Source: Methylocystis sp. IM3 | Lineage (GTDB): Bacteria; Pseudomonadota; Alphaproteobacteria; Rhizobiales; Beijerinckiaceae | NCBI RefSeq assembly: GCF_038070105.1 | Contig: NZ_JBBPBZ010000002.1 | Span: 860,501 to 924,500 of the forward strand | DNA: 64,000 nt | Direction: 5' to 3' | In this document: positions 35,751-43,507 of the stretch, in pieces | Position numbering within the stretch: position 1 is the first letter of the stretch | Layout: each line of letters opens with the position of its first letter | The notes under the pieces: model-generated | What the model saw: only the letters and a program-made list of their open reading frames with translations | The model's database searches: none | What the model was told of the DNA's origin: nothing | Program-made: the position numbers and the translations under genes

Positions 35751-36896
35751 ATGACCGACCGTATCCACGAATTCCTCGCCGAGCGTCGCCGCGCCGGTCG
35801 CGACACGGGCCCCTGCCTGGTCGTCGATCTCGACGTGGTGCGCGAGAACTATCTCGGCTTCGCCAAGGCGCTGCCCGACACGCGCGTCTTCTACGCCGTG
35901 AAGGCCAATCCGGCGCCGGAAGTGCTGTCGCTGCTCGCCACTCTCGGCTCCTGCTTCGACACGGCCTCGGTTCCCGAGATCGAGCAGACGCTCGCCGCCG
36001 GCGCCACGCCCGACCGCATTTCCTTCGGCAATACGATCAAGAAGGAGCGCGACGTCGCGCGCGCCTATGAGCTCGGCATTCGTCTCTTCGCGGTCGACTG
36101 CGTCGAAGAGGTCGAGAAGATCGCGCGCGCCGCTCCGGGCTCGAAGGTGTTCTGCCGCATTCTCTGCGACGGCTCCGGCGCGGAGTGGCCGCTGTCGCGC
36201 AAGTTCGGCTGCGTTCCCGAGATGGCGACGCAGGTGCTCGAACATGCGCATCGCCTCGGCCTGCAGGCCTATGGCGTGTCCTTCCATGTCGGCTCGCAGC
36301 AGACCGATCCGCGCAAGTGGGACGGCGCGCTGAAGTCGGCGGCGGATATCTTCCGCGAGCTCGCTGAGCGCGGCATCACGCTCCAGATGGTCAATCTCGG
36401 CGGCGGCTTCCCGACGAAATATCTCAAGAACGTCCCGGCCGTGAAGCAATATGGCAATGCGATCTTCCGCGCCCTGTCGAAGCATTTCGGCAACCGGATT
36501 CCGGAGACGATCATCGAGCCGGGCCGCGGCATGGTCGGCAACGCCGGCATGATCGAGGCGGAGGTCGTGCTCATCTCGAAGAAATCGCAGGCCGAGGACG
36601 AACTGCGCTGGGTCTATCTCGACATCGGCAAGTTCAACGGCCTCGCCGAGACGATCGACGAGATGATCCGCTATCCGATTCGCACGGAAGCCGACGGCGC
36701 CCCGACGGCGCCTTGCGTCATCGCCGGGCCGAGCTGCGATTCGGTGGACGTTCTCTACGAGAAAGCGCCCTATCTTCTGCCGGTGTCGCTCGAGATCGGC
36801 ACGAAGGTGCTGATCGAAGGAACGGGCGCCTATACGACCACCTATTCGGCGGTCGGCTTCAACGGCTTCCCGCCGCTCGAGACCTTCATCATCTGA
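35751..36896 (+). CDS. Ornithine/lysine decarboxylase, type III PLP fold
   Basis: The enzyme decarboxylates ornithine (and often lysine) to putrescine or cadaverine. The 381-residue alanine-racemase-fold protein has the PLP lysine K51 in VFYAVKANPAPEVL, the phosphate-binding NLGGGFPTKY and EPGRGMVGNAG loops, and the catalytic C329 in GPSCDSVD. AAGGGG six bases before the ATG supports the start. It is the eukaryotic-like family found in Rhizobiales, which lack the large inducible SpeF. No other polyamine gene is adjacent. Confidence 0.94.
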   Translation: MTDRIHEFLAERRRAGRDTGPCLVVDLDVVRENYLGFAKALPDTRVFYAVKANPAPEVLSLLATLGSCFDTASVPEIEQTLAAGATPDRISFGNTIKKERDVARAYELGIRLFAVDCVEEVEKIARAAPGSKVFCRILCDGSGAEWPLSRKFGCVPEMATQVLEHAHRLGLQAYGVSFHVGSQQTDPRKWDGALKSAADIFRELAERGITLQMVNLGGGFPTKYLKNVPAVKQYGNAIFRALSKHFGNRIPETIIEPGRGMVGNAGMIEAEVVLISKKSQAEDELRWVYLDIGKFNGLAETIDEMIRYPIRTEADGAPTAPCVIAGPSCDSVDVLYEKAPYLLPVSLEIGTKVLIEGTGAYTTTYSAVGFNGFPPLETFII

Positions 36897-36956
36897 CGCC
36901 CTGCGATTCGGGTGAGGCCGCGCAGCTGCAAGAGATGAGCGGCCTCCAGTGCACGC

Positions 36957-36980
36957 CCCTCTCCCGCTTGCGGGAGAGGG
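36957..36980. terminator. Perfect 11-bp palindrome after the decarboxylase gene
   Basis: CCCTCTCCCGC-TT-GCGGGAGAGGG lies 61 bp after the stop and is followed by AATAAAT rather than a T-run. It can act as a hairpin at the mRNA end, yet shares its core with the copy at 2708 and so also belongs to a dispersed palindrome family. Confidence 0.5.
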
Positions 36981-37075
36981 AATAAATCGCGTCTTCCATG
37001 TAACCAGTCCCGTACGGCCGGCGCTCCCGACGCGCCAGGCGCGAGGGTCGCTTGTCCTCTCGAAGGGAGGAACAG

Positions 37076-37660
37076 ATGGCCTTTGATCTTGCCTTCTCCC
37101 ACTGCGCCGCCGTGGCGCCGGCCATGCCGGTCGAGCGCGCATTCGCCATTCTCGACGAGACGGCCGCGGATGTCCCGGCCCGCGAGGCGCTGCTCGATTC
37201 GGCTTTCGGGCCGGCGCGTTTTCTCAAGACCTGCGAGCGGCTGCGCGAAGGACGCGCGCCCGCGCCGGGGCTCGCGCTCGTCGCCCGGGATGATGAAGCG
37301 GAGCTGATCGCGACGATCAGGTTATGGCCCGTGGACGCAGGCGGCCGCCCGGCGCTGCTGCTCGGTCCGCTCGCGGTCGCCGAACAGGCGCGCTCGCTCG
37401 GCCTCGGAGCCGCGATGATCCGCGAGTCGCTCGCCAGGGCGCGGGCGCTCGGGCATCGGGCTGTCCTGCTCGTCGGCGACGCGCCCTATTACCGCCGCTT
37501 CGGCTTCGAGCGCCGCTTTACGGAAACGCTGAGTCTGCCCGGCCCGGTCGAACGCGCGCGCTTTCTGGGGCTCGAACTTGTTCCGCATGCGCTGGACGGC
37601 GCGGCGGGTCGCGTGCGGCCGGCGCCCGCAGCGCCCGACCACTTGCGGCACGCCGCCTGA
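37076..37660 (+). CDS. GNAT-family N-acetyltransferase
   Basis: A strong AAGGGAGG site six bases before ATG 37076 sets the start of this 194-residue protein. The acetyl-CoA loop is in LGPLAVAEQARSLGLGAAMIRESLARARALGH (motif A, Q/RxxGxG/A type), followed by VLLVGDAPYYRRFGFERRF, typical of YhbS-like acetyltransferases. Substrate is unknown. It stands alone and is convergent with the PAP2 gene. Confidence 0.9.
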   Translation: MAFDLAFSHCAAVAPAMPVERAFAILDETAADVPAREALLDSAFGPARFLKTCERLREGRAPAPGLALVARDDEAELIATIRLWPVDAGGRPALLLGPLAVAEQARSLGLGAAMIRESLARARALGHRAVLLVGDAPYYRRFGFERRFTETLSLPGPVERARFLGLELVPHALDGAAGRVRPAPAAPDHLRHAA

Positions 37661-37745
37661 TTATTTGCGCGCGAGTCCCCTTTCCCCGCAGGCGAGGAGA
37701 GGGGACGGCCGCGGCCCTTGTCGAAGGCGCGCAAGTGCCTGTTTG

Positions 37746-38351
37746 CTAGAAATAACCCAGCGCACAGCGCGAGAGCGGGAAGGCGAGGGCGGCGCCGAGC
37801 GCGACGCCGGCGACCACGTCGCTCGGATAGTGGTGGGCCGTGGCGATTCGCGACCAGGCCATGGACAAAACGAGAAGCGCGGCCGATAGCGTCATCGCCG
37901 GCCAGGCGAGGACGATGGGCGCGAGCACGCCCGTGATCGTCATGGCGTGGCCGCTCGGAAAGGAATGCTCGTCGAGCGTCTTCAGGAGCGAGGGCAGGCG
38001 CGCATCGACATGGAAGGGCCGCTTGCGGCAAAAGCGGCGCTTGATCACGGGGTAGAGAATGTGCAGCAGCGCGGCGTTGGCGCCGGCGAGCGCGACCACG
38101 CGCCACCCCTGCGTCCCCAGCCCGTAAAAAACGATCACGAGGAGGATCGGGTAGATCCAGCCATTGCCGAGCTTGCTCACGCCGATGGCGAGAGGGCGGA
38201 TGAGTTTCGGCCGCGCCGAGCGGGAGAAGAGATGAACCGCCGCGAGATCCGCATCGAGAAACCGTCGAAGCCAGCGGCCATGAAGGCCATCCTGCGGGAA
38301 GGATGACGCGTCGCGCGTCAGCTTCGCCGCCAAATCCGTCGTAAACGCCAT
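37746..38351 (-). CDS. PAP2-family membrane phosphatase
   Basis: The 201-residue protein has several hydrophobic spans and the three PAP2 motifs: KRRFCRKRPF (K-x6-RP), PSGHAMT and SRIATAHHYPSDVVAG (SR-x5-H-x3-D). Enzymes of this class remove phosphate from lipids such as phosphatidic acid, undecaprenyl diphosphate or lipid A. Which lipid is used cannot be decided here. Confidence 0.93.
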   Translation of the reverse strand: MAFTTDLAAKLTRDASSFPQDGLHGRWLRRFLDADLAAVHLFSRSARPKLIRPLAIGVSKLGNGWIYPILLVIVFYGLGTQGWRVVALAGANAALLHILYPVIKRRFCRKRPFHVDARLPSLLKTLDEHSFPSGHAMTITGVLAPIVLAWPAMTLSAALLVLSMAWSRIATAHHYPSDVVAGVALGAALAFPLSRCALGYF

Positions 38352-38471
38352 GATGCAAGGCTAGGAGCCTCGCGCTGCGTTTTCGCGACGATGCGGCTTC
38401 GGTTCGGTGACGGTTGGATGGAGCCTTTGTAACGGGCGGATGATGGTTTGGCGACAGCGGCGCCTTTGCCG

Positions 38472-40286
38472 TCAGAGCGCCCGCGTCGCCTCCCGCAGCC
38501 ATTTGCGCGTCTTCGCGTCGACGAGCGGCGACAGCGTCTTGCGCACCTGCGCGTGATAGGCGTTGAGCCAGGCGATCTCTTCCGCGCTCATGAGTTTCGG
38601 CTCGACGCAGGCAAGGTCGAAAGGCGCGAGGGTGATCGTCTCGAAGCCGTACATCTCCCGCTCGGCGCCCGCGATCTCGCGCCTTTCGACGATGACCAGA
38701 TTTTCGAGCCGGATTCCATACTCGCCGGCGCGGTAATAGCCGGGTTCGTTCGAGAGAATCATGCCCGGCTGCAGGGGCGTGGTTCCAAGCTTGGAAATGC
38801 GCTGCGGCCCCTCGTGCACCGAGAGATAGGCGCCGACGCCGTGCCCCGTGCCGTGATCGAAATCGAGCCCCGCTTCCCATAAGGGACGGCGCGCGAAGGC
38901 GTCGAGCTGGGCGCCCGAGACGCCCTTGGGGAAGACCGCGCGGGCGATGGCGATATGGCCCTTGAGCACGCGGGTGAAATGATCGCGCAATTGTCGCGAC
39001 GCGCGGCCGACGACGACGGTGCGCGTCACATCTGTGGTGCCGTCGAGATATTGCGCGCCGCTGTCGACGAGATAGACGCCCTTGCCGATCTTCAGATTGC
39101 TCTTTTCGGTGACGCGGTAATGCGGGATCGCCGCATGTTCGCCGAAGGCCGAGATCGTCGGGAAGGAAATGTCCCGCAAATCGCCCCCTTCGCGGCGGAA
39201 GGTCTCGAGCGCCTCGGCGGCCGTGATTTCCGTCAGGCCGCCTCTCGGCGCGGCCTCGGAAAACCAGGCGAGAAAGCGCGTCAGCGCCGCGCCGTCGCGA
39301 ATATGCGCGGCGCGCGCGCCGGCGAGCTCCGCCTTGTTCTTGATCGCCTTGGGAAGGGCGGCCGGGTCGTCGGCCACACGCGGCTTGCCGCCCGCCGCGC
39401 GCAGCGTTTCGATGAGCTTCACGGGCGCCGTCGCGGCGTCGAAGAGCACGGTCTCGCCGCGCGTTCCGGCGCTCAAGAGATCGTCGATCAGCGCCGCCGG
39501 CGCCTTGACGGAAACGAGCTTCTCGAGCGTCGTGCGCGTCTTGGCGTCGAGCTTGGCGTCGTCGATATAGAGCCGCGACGCGCCGTCCTTCGGCAGCAGC
39601 GCGAAACAGAGCGCGATCGGCGTATGCGCGACGTCCGCGCCGCGAATGTTGAAGGCCCAGCAGATCGCATGGGGGTCCGACAGCAAGAGCGCATCGGCGC
39701 CGCCGAGGCCCGCCTTCAGCCGCTTGATCTTCGAGGCCGCGGTCTCGCCGGCGTAGCGCGGCGGGTGCAGCGAGACGCGACCCATCGGCTCGGGCGGACG
39801 ATCCGTCCAGAGCGCGTCGACGGGATTGCTCTCCAATGGGACGAGTTCGACGCGCTTTCCCTCGAGCGCCTTGGCGAAACGTTCGATCTGGCCGCTCGTG
39901 TGCACCCAGGGATCGTAGCCGATGCGGGCGCCTTCGTCCGCGTGCTGCGCGAGCCATTGGGCGGGCGAGGTTTCCGCAATGTCGAGAGGCGTGAAGATCG
40001 AGGGGTCGATTTCCTGACGCACCTGGATCACATAGCGGCCATCAACGAAGATCGCCGCTTCCTTTTCCAGCACGATGGCGAAGCCCGCCGAGCCGGTAAA
40101 GCCCGTGAGCCAGGCCAGGCGCTCGGCGTTTTTCGGCACATATTCGTTCTGATGCGCGTCGGCGCGCGGCAGCAGATAGCCGTCGAGGGTCAGGCGCTTC
40201 AGCTCGTCGCGCAGCGCGGCGACGCGCGCGGCGCTTTCATGCGAGGAGGCGGCGTCGGCGAAGGATTGGAATTTTGCTTCGAACAT
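38472..40286 (-). CDS. pepP: Xaa-Pro aminopeptidase (M24B, three-domain)
   Basis: The 604-residue cytosolic metallopeptidase removes N-terminal residues preceding proline. Two N-terminal creatinase-like domains (residues about 1-320) precede the M24 pita-bread domain with metal ligands in LVDSGAQYLDGTTDVTRTV (two Asp), HGTGHGVGAYLSVHE (His), NEPGYYRAGEYGIRLENLV (Glu) and the final Glu in the last strand. Length matches the eukaryotic-like XPNPEP1 type rather than the 440-residue E. coli PepP. Confidence 0.94.
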   Translation of the reverse strand: MFEAKFQSFADAASSHESAARVAALRDELKRLTLDGYLLPRADAHQNEYVPKNAERLAWLTGFTGSAGFAIVLEKEAAIFVDGRYVIQVRQEIDPSIFTPLDIAETSPAQWLAQHADEGARIGYDPWVHTSGQIERFAKALEGKRVELVPLESNPVDALWTDRPPEPMGRVSLHPPRYAGETAASKIKRLKAGLGGADALLLSDPHAICWAFNIRGADVAHTPIALCFALLPKDGASRLYIDDAKLDAKTRTTLEKLVSVKAPAALIDDLLSAGTRGETVLFDAATAPVKLIETLRAAGGKPRVADDPAALPKAIKNKAELAGARAAHIRDGAALTRFLAWFSEAAPRGGLTEITAAEALETFRREGGDLRDISFPTISAFGEHAAIPHYRVTEKSNLKIGKGVYLVDSGAQYLDGTTDVTRTVVVGRASRQLRDHFTRVLKGHIAIARAVFPKGVSGAQLDAFARRPLWEAGLDFDHGTGHGVGAYLSVHEGPQRISKLGTTPLQPGMILSNEPGYYRAGEYGIRLENLVIVERREIAGAEREMYGFETITLAPFDLACVEPKLMSAEEIAWLNAYHAQVRKTLSPLVDAKTRKWLREATRAL

Positions 40287-40324
40287 GGGGCAAAGCTAGT
40301 CCGCGCGCCGCCTGCCGGCAACTG

Positions 40325-41110
40325 CTATGCCGCGGCCCGGGCGCGGCTCCAGGATGGAACGTAACGCAGGCAGAGCCCGCCGATCGGCGTGGCGAGGCCC
40401 GAGACGATGGCGATGTCGCTCCAGCGGGGATAGGACGGCGGCAGCGCCTGCAGGGCGAGCCCCACGGCGGAGAGGAAGTCTTCCTCCCGCGCGAAATCAT
40501 GCGCGCCGAAGTCGCACACCGCCTCGCCGCCGTTTTCGGCGCCGTCGAGCAGCGTCTCCATCATGGGAATGGCCCAAGGCGCACGCTCGAGCAGCCGGCG
40601 CACGCTCGCGGCGTCGGGCGTCGGCGCGCGCCAGCGCAGCGGCGGTTCGCTCATCCGCGCCGATTCATTTTCGCCAACGAGATCGGGCAGGGCGCGCAGT
40701 TCGCGGCTGGCGATCGAGAGGCAGGCCGCCGGATGGCGCCGCCAGTCGTCGAGCGCGCCGAGCCAGATCGCCGCCTGCTGATGCAGCCGGCCGACGCCCC
40801 GCTCGCCATCCTCGGGACGAAAGCGCGCCCGCATGAAGGCGACGCCGGCGCCAATGGCTCGCGCAATGAGGCAACCGCTCCCCCGCGCGTCGATGTCGAT
40901 GGCGTCGGGCTCGAAGCGGCGCAGTTCGGTGAGCCGCAGCGGGGAGAGAAAGGGGTCCCAGGCCGGATCGAGGCCGCGCGAGCGGCGTGTGATCGCGTAA
41001 CCCGCTGATGCGGGCACACGGCGGTCCTCGCCCTCCGCGAGCTTGCCGTAGTGGAGGCGATGAAAGCAGAGGATGCTCGTCTCTGCGCCGGTCGGCGCGC
41101 CCGTCGACAT
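40325..41110 (-). CDS. Uncharacterised protein of a GTPase-linked module, N-terminus like GTPase-associated protein 1
   Basis: ATG 41110 is favoured (261 residues) because GAGGG lies eight bases before it; ATG 41143 lacks a ribosome site. The N-terminus (ILCFHRLHYGKLAEG then ASAGYAITRRSRGLDP) recalls the HxLHYG-type start of GTPase-associated protein 1 domains found in bacterial GTPase conflict or sensing systems. The remainder is globular with a conserved-looking DFGAHDFAREEDFLSAVGLALQ segment. It follows the P-loop GTPase gene by 54 bp on the same strand. Family assignment is tentative; the function is unknown. Confidence 0.6.
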   Translation of the reverse strand: MSTGAPTGAETSILCFHRLHYGKLAEGEDRRVPASAGYAITRRSRGLDPAWDPFLSPLRLTELRRFEPDAIDIDARGSGCLIARAIGAGVAFMRARFRPEDGERGVGRLHQQAAIWLGALDDWRRHPAACLSIASRELRALPDLVGENESARMSEPPLRWRAPTPDAASVRRLLERAPWAIPMMETLLDGAENGGEAVCDFGAHDFAREEDFLSAVGLALQALPPSYPRWSDIAIVSGLATPIGGLCLRYVPSWSRARAAA

Positions 41111-41164
41111 CAGCGGGACCCTCACGAAAGCGTTACACGCCATAGGAGAGATAGGAGGGTTTTA

Positions 41165-42160
41165 TTAAGCAAGAATTGAGAGGCCGGAATTTTCCTCCGC
41201 CCGCGCGTCGAGCTGCGCGTGGGAGAAGGTGAAGGCGCTGTCGAGCCCAAGCGCGGCGTAAAGGATCGGCTCGGCGGTCAGGAAGGGGCGCCAATATTCG
41301 CTGTAGGCGCGGGCGCCGTCGACGCCGGCGCGGCGGAACCGCCGCTCTCCGGGCTGATGCGGGTCCATGTTGGGGTTCTGGAACCGCTTGGCGAAGCCGT
41401 AAGAGGAGGCGACCGTGTAGCGAACGGAGACGCCGCCGCCCGGCTGCTCCAGCGCCCGCAGGCGATCGAGCCATGGCGCGGCGCGCAAGGATTTGCGCAG
41501 CACATGCAGTGCCACGGCCGGATCGCAGGCATAGGTGAAGGCGCTGGGGCCGAGCCGCGTGAAGAGCCGGTCATATTGCGAAAAGACCACGACGACGCGC
41601 TTCAGCCGCTTGCTGCGCGCGAGCGCCAGCCGGTCGATCAGCCGCGACAGCGTGCCGGTCCAGGCCGAGTCCTCGAGCCGCACCAGCGGCAGGACCATGA
41701 CGATCGCCTCCGACTCGAGAAGCTGGCGGGCGAGTTTCGCCTTGACGTCGTTCAGGATCGCGACCTCGCCGCCATCGGGCGGCACGGCGATCTCGCCCGC
41801 CGAATCGACGATCTCCAGAAGCCAGGGGCCCCGCGTGACCACCTCCGGCGGCGCCTCGCCGTTCACGGAGAGACGAAAATAATATTCGTAAGTGTTGAGC
41901 GTGTCGGTGGCGACGCCCCCATCTGAGAAATCGCGCCTGAGGCGCTCGTAATCCCCCTGTTCGATCGAAAAGAGATCGCTGCGCCGGAAGTCGGCGGGTT
42001 CGGCGCTGAATTCGGCCTGCGAGATCGCCTGAAGGGCCGGACGCAGACGGGGCGAATAGCCGAAGGCGCTCTGGGCGACGCAATCGGTGAGAGTGGCGAG
42101 CAGAGAAGACTTGCCGCCTTTCTTCGGCCCGACGAGACAAATGGCGACTTTCTCGGTCAT
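41165..42160 (-). CDS. P-loop GTPase-like protein, possible DO-GTPase family
   Basis: The 331-residue protein has Walker A GPKKGGKSS (residues 11-19), a Walker B/G3 motif DSAGE (119-123) after a hydrophobic strand, and a strand followed by SQYDRL (194-199) at the position of the G4 NKxD. The DxAGE motif and paired-gene context are features of bacterial double-GTPase (DO-GTPase) families, but only one P-loop is present. There is no membrane segment. AAGGGAGC seven bases before the ATG is a strong start. With the gene at 40325 it forms a two-gene unit divergent from prmA. Confidence 0.75.
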   Translation of the reverse strand: MTEKVAICLVGPKKGGKSSLLATLTDCVAQSAFGYSPRLRPALQAISQAEFSAEPADFRRSDLFSIEQGDYERLRRDFSDGGVATDTLNTYEYYFRLSVNGEAPPEVVTRGPWLLEIVDSAGEIAVPPDGGEVAILNDVKAKLARQLLESEAIVMVLPLVRLEDSAWTGTLSRLIDRLALARSKRLKRVVVVFSQYDRLFTRLGPSAFTYACDPAVALHVLRKSLRAAPWLDRLRALEQPGGGVSVRYTVASSYGFAKRFQNPNMDPHQPGERRFRRAGVDGARAYSEYWRPFLTAEPILYAALGLDSAFTFSHAQLDARAEENSGLSILA

Positions 42161-42264
42161 TTACGCTCCCTTGCGACGCCGGGACCATACAGGGCGCAGG
42201 CGACGCGGGAAAGGCGAGGGAGGAAAGGTGACGCGCGCGGCCACTCCATGCTAAGCGCGCTCCC

Positions 42265-43179
42265 ATGCTCGAAGGTCTTCCCCCCAATGGCGCCAGCCAT
42301 GTGCTGCGCCTCTCCTGCGACGAAAGCCGCGCCCGCGCCGTCGCCGACATCATCGTCGAGACATTCGACCCGACGGAAACCGCCGCCGGCGCCTTCGAGG
42401 TGGACGACGGCCCGGTCTGGTCGGTCGAGGTCTATTTCGCCGAAGCGCCGGACGAGGATGAAATCCGCGCCCTGATCGAGGCGGTGAGCGACGCCGAGAC
42501 CGCCGCCCGCGCCGAGTTTTGCGAGATCGCAAAGGAAGACTGGGTGCAGAAATCGCTCGCCGGGCTCGAGCCCGTGCGCGCCGGCCGGGTGCTGGTGCAC
42601 GGCGCGCATGATCGCGCGCGGCTGAGGCCCAATGACGTCGGCGTCGAGATCGAGGCGGCGCTCGCCTTCGGCACCGGCCATCACGGCACGACGCTGGGCT
42701 GCCTGCGGGCGCTTGACGGCGTCACGAAGCGCCGCCGCCCGCGGCGCGTTCTGGACGTGGGCACGGGCACCGGCGTGCTCGCCATCGCGGCGGCGAAGCT
42801 TTTGCGCCAGAAGGTCGCCTGCGGCGACATCGATCCCGTGGCGGTCGAGACCGCCCGCGCCAACGCCATCGCCAATGGCGCAGTCGCCTTCGTGCGGCCG
42901 GTCGTGGCGACGGGGCTGCGTCACGGCGATATGGGCGGACGCTACGATCTGATCTTCGCCAATATTCTCGCCAAGCCCCTGCGGCTGCTCGCGCCCTCGA
43001 TCGCCCGCGCCGCCGCGCCGGGCGCGGAGCTGGTGCTGTCCGGCCTTCTGGCGCGCGACGTCGCGGGCGTTCTCGCGGCCTATCGCGGGCAAGGGTTCTA
43101 TCTCGCCCGGCGCGGCGACATCGACGGCTGGGCGACGCTGGTTCTCAGCAAGGGACCAAGGCGCCGGCCGACCATTTAG
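42265..43179 (+). CDS. prmA: Ribosomal protein L11 methyltransferase
   Basis: PrmA trimethylates lysines and the N-terminus of ribosomal protein L11. The 304-residue product has an N-terminal substrate-binding domain and a SAM fold with RPNDVGVEIEAALAFGTGHHGTT and DVGTGTGVLAIAAAKLLRQKV, then DLIFANILAKPLRLLAP. The FGTGxHxTT motif is diagnostic for PrmA. It stands alone with a divergent GTPase gene upstream. Confidence 0.96.
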   Translation: MLEGLPPNGASHVLRLSCDESRARAVADIIVETFDPTETAAGAFEVDDGPVWSVEVYFAEAPDEDEIRALIEAVSDAETAARAEFCEIAKEDWVQKSLAGLEPVRAGRVLVHGAHDRARLRPNDVGVEIEAALAFGTGHHGTTLGCLRALDGVTKRRRPRRVLDVGTGTGVLAIAAAKLLRQKVACGDIDPVAVETARANAIANGAVAFVRPVVATGLRHGDMGGRYDLIFANILAKPLRLLAPSIARAAAPGAELVLSGLLARDVAGVLAAYRGQGFYLARRGDIDGWATLVLSKGPRRRPTI

Positions 43180-43269
43180 CGAGGGCTGCGCAACCAAACC
43201 GCCGCGAGCGCATTAAGCAGGCGCGGCCTCGTCCTGGGGCCGCAAATTGTCTCGAAAAGGGAAAAGCTT

Positions 43270-43485
43270 ATGCGCAAACTGTTCGTTGCGGTCGCGGCGG
43301 CCGCCTGTCTCGTTCCCCTGGCGGCGTCCGCCCGCCCGATCGACGGCGCCGCCAGCCTCTACTCGCAGGCCAGGAACTTCACGCCGATCGAGGAAGCCGC
43401 CTGCCAGGGATGGGGGCGCTGGTGTCCGCCGGGCTATGTGCGCGCCTGCGGTCCTTACCGGTGCTGGTGCCGTCCCTGCCGCTGA
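43270..43485 (+). CDS. Small secreted cysteine-rich protein
   Basis: The 71-residue precursor has a signal peptide (MRKLFVAVAAAACLVPLAA, cleavage near ASA-RP). The mature 50 residues hold six cysteines in the C-terminal half (EEAACQGWGRWCPPGYVRAC, then GPYRCWCRPCR), suggesting three disulfides in the periplasm or outside the cell. A GGGAAAAG site precedes the ATG. Similar short Cys/Gly/Pro-rich secreted peptides are frequent in Rhizobiales; no function is known to me. Confidence 0.78.
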   Translation: MRKLFVAVAAAACLVPLAASARPIDGAASLYSQARNFTPIEEAACQGWGRWCPPGYVRACGPYRCWCRPCR

Positions 43486-43507
43486 GCGGACAGCTTCCCG
43501 CGGCGGA

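Noticed and set aside
35463..37142. Long minus-strand frame opposite the decarboxylase
   Set aside because: No motif; the plus strand encodes a complete decarboxylase with all catalytic residues.
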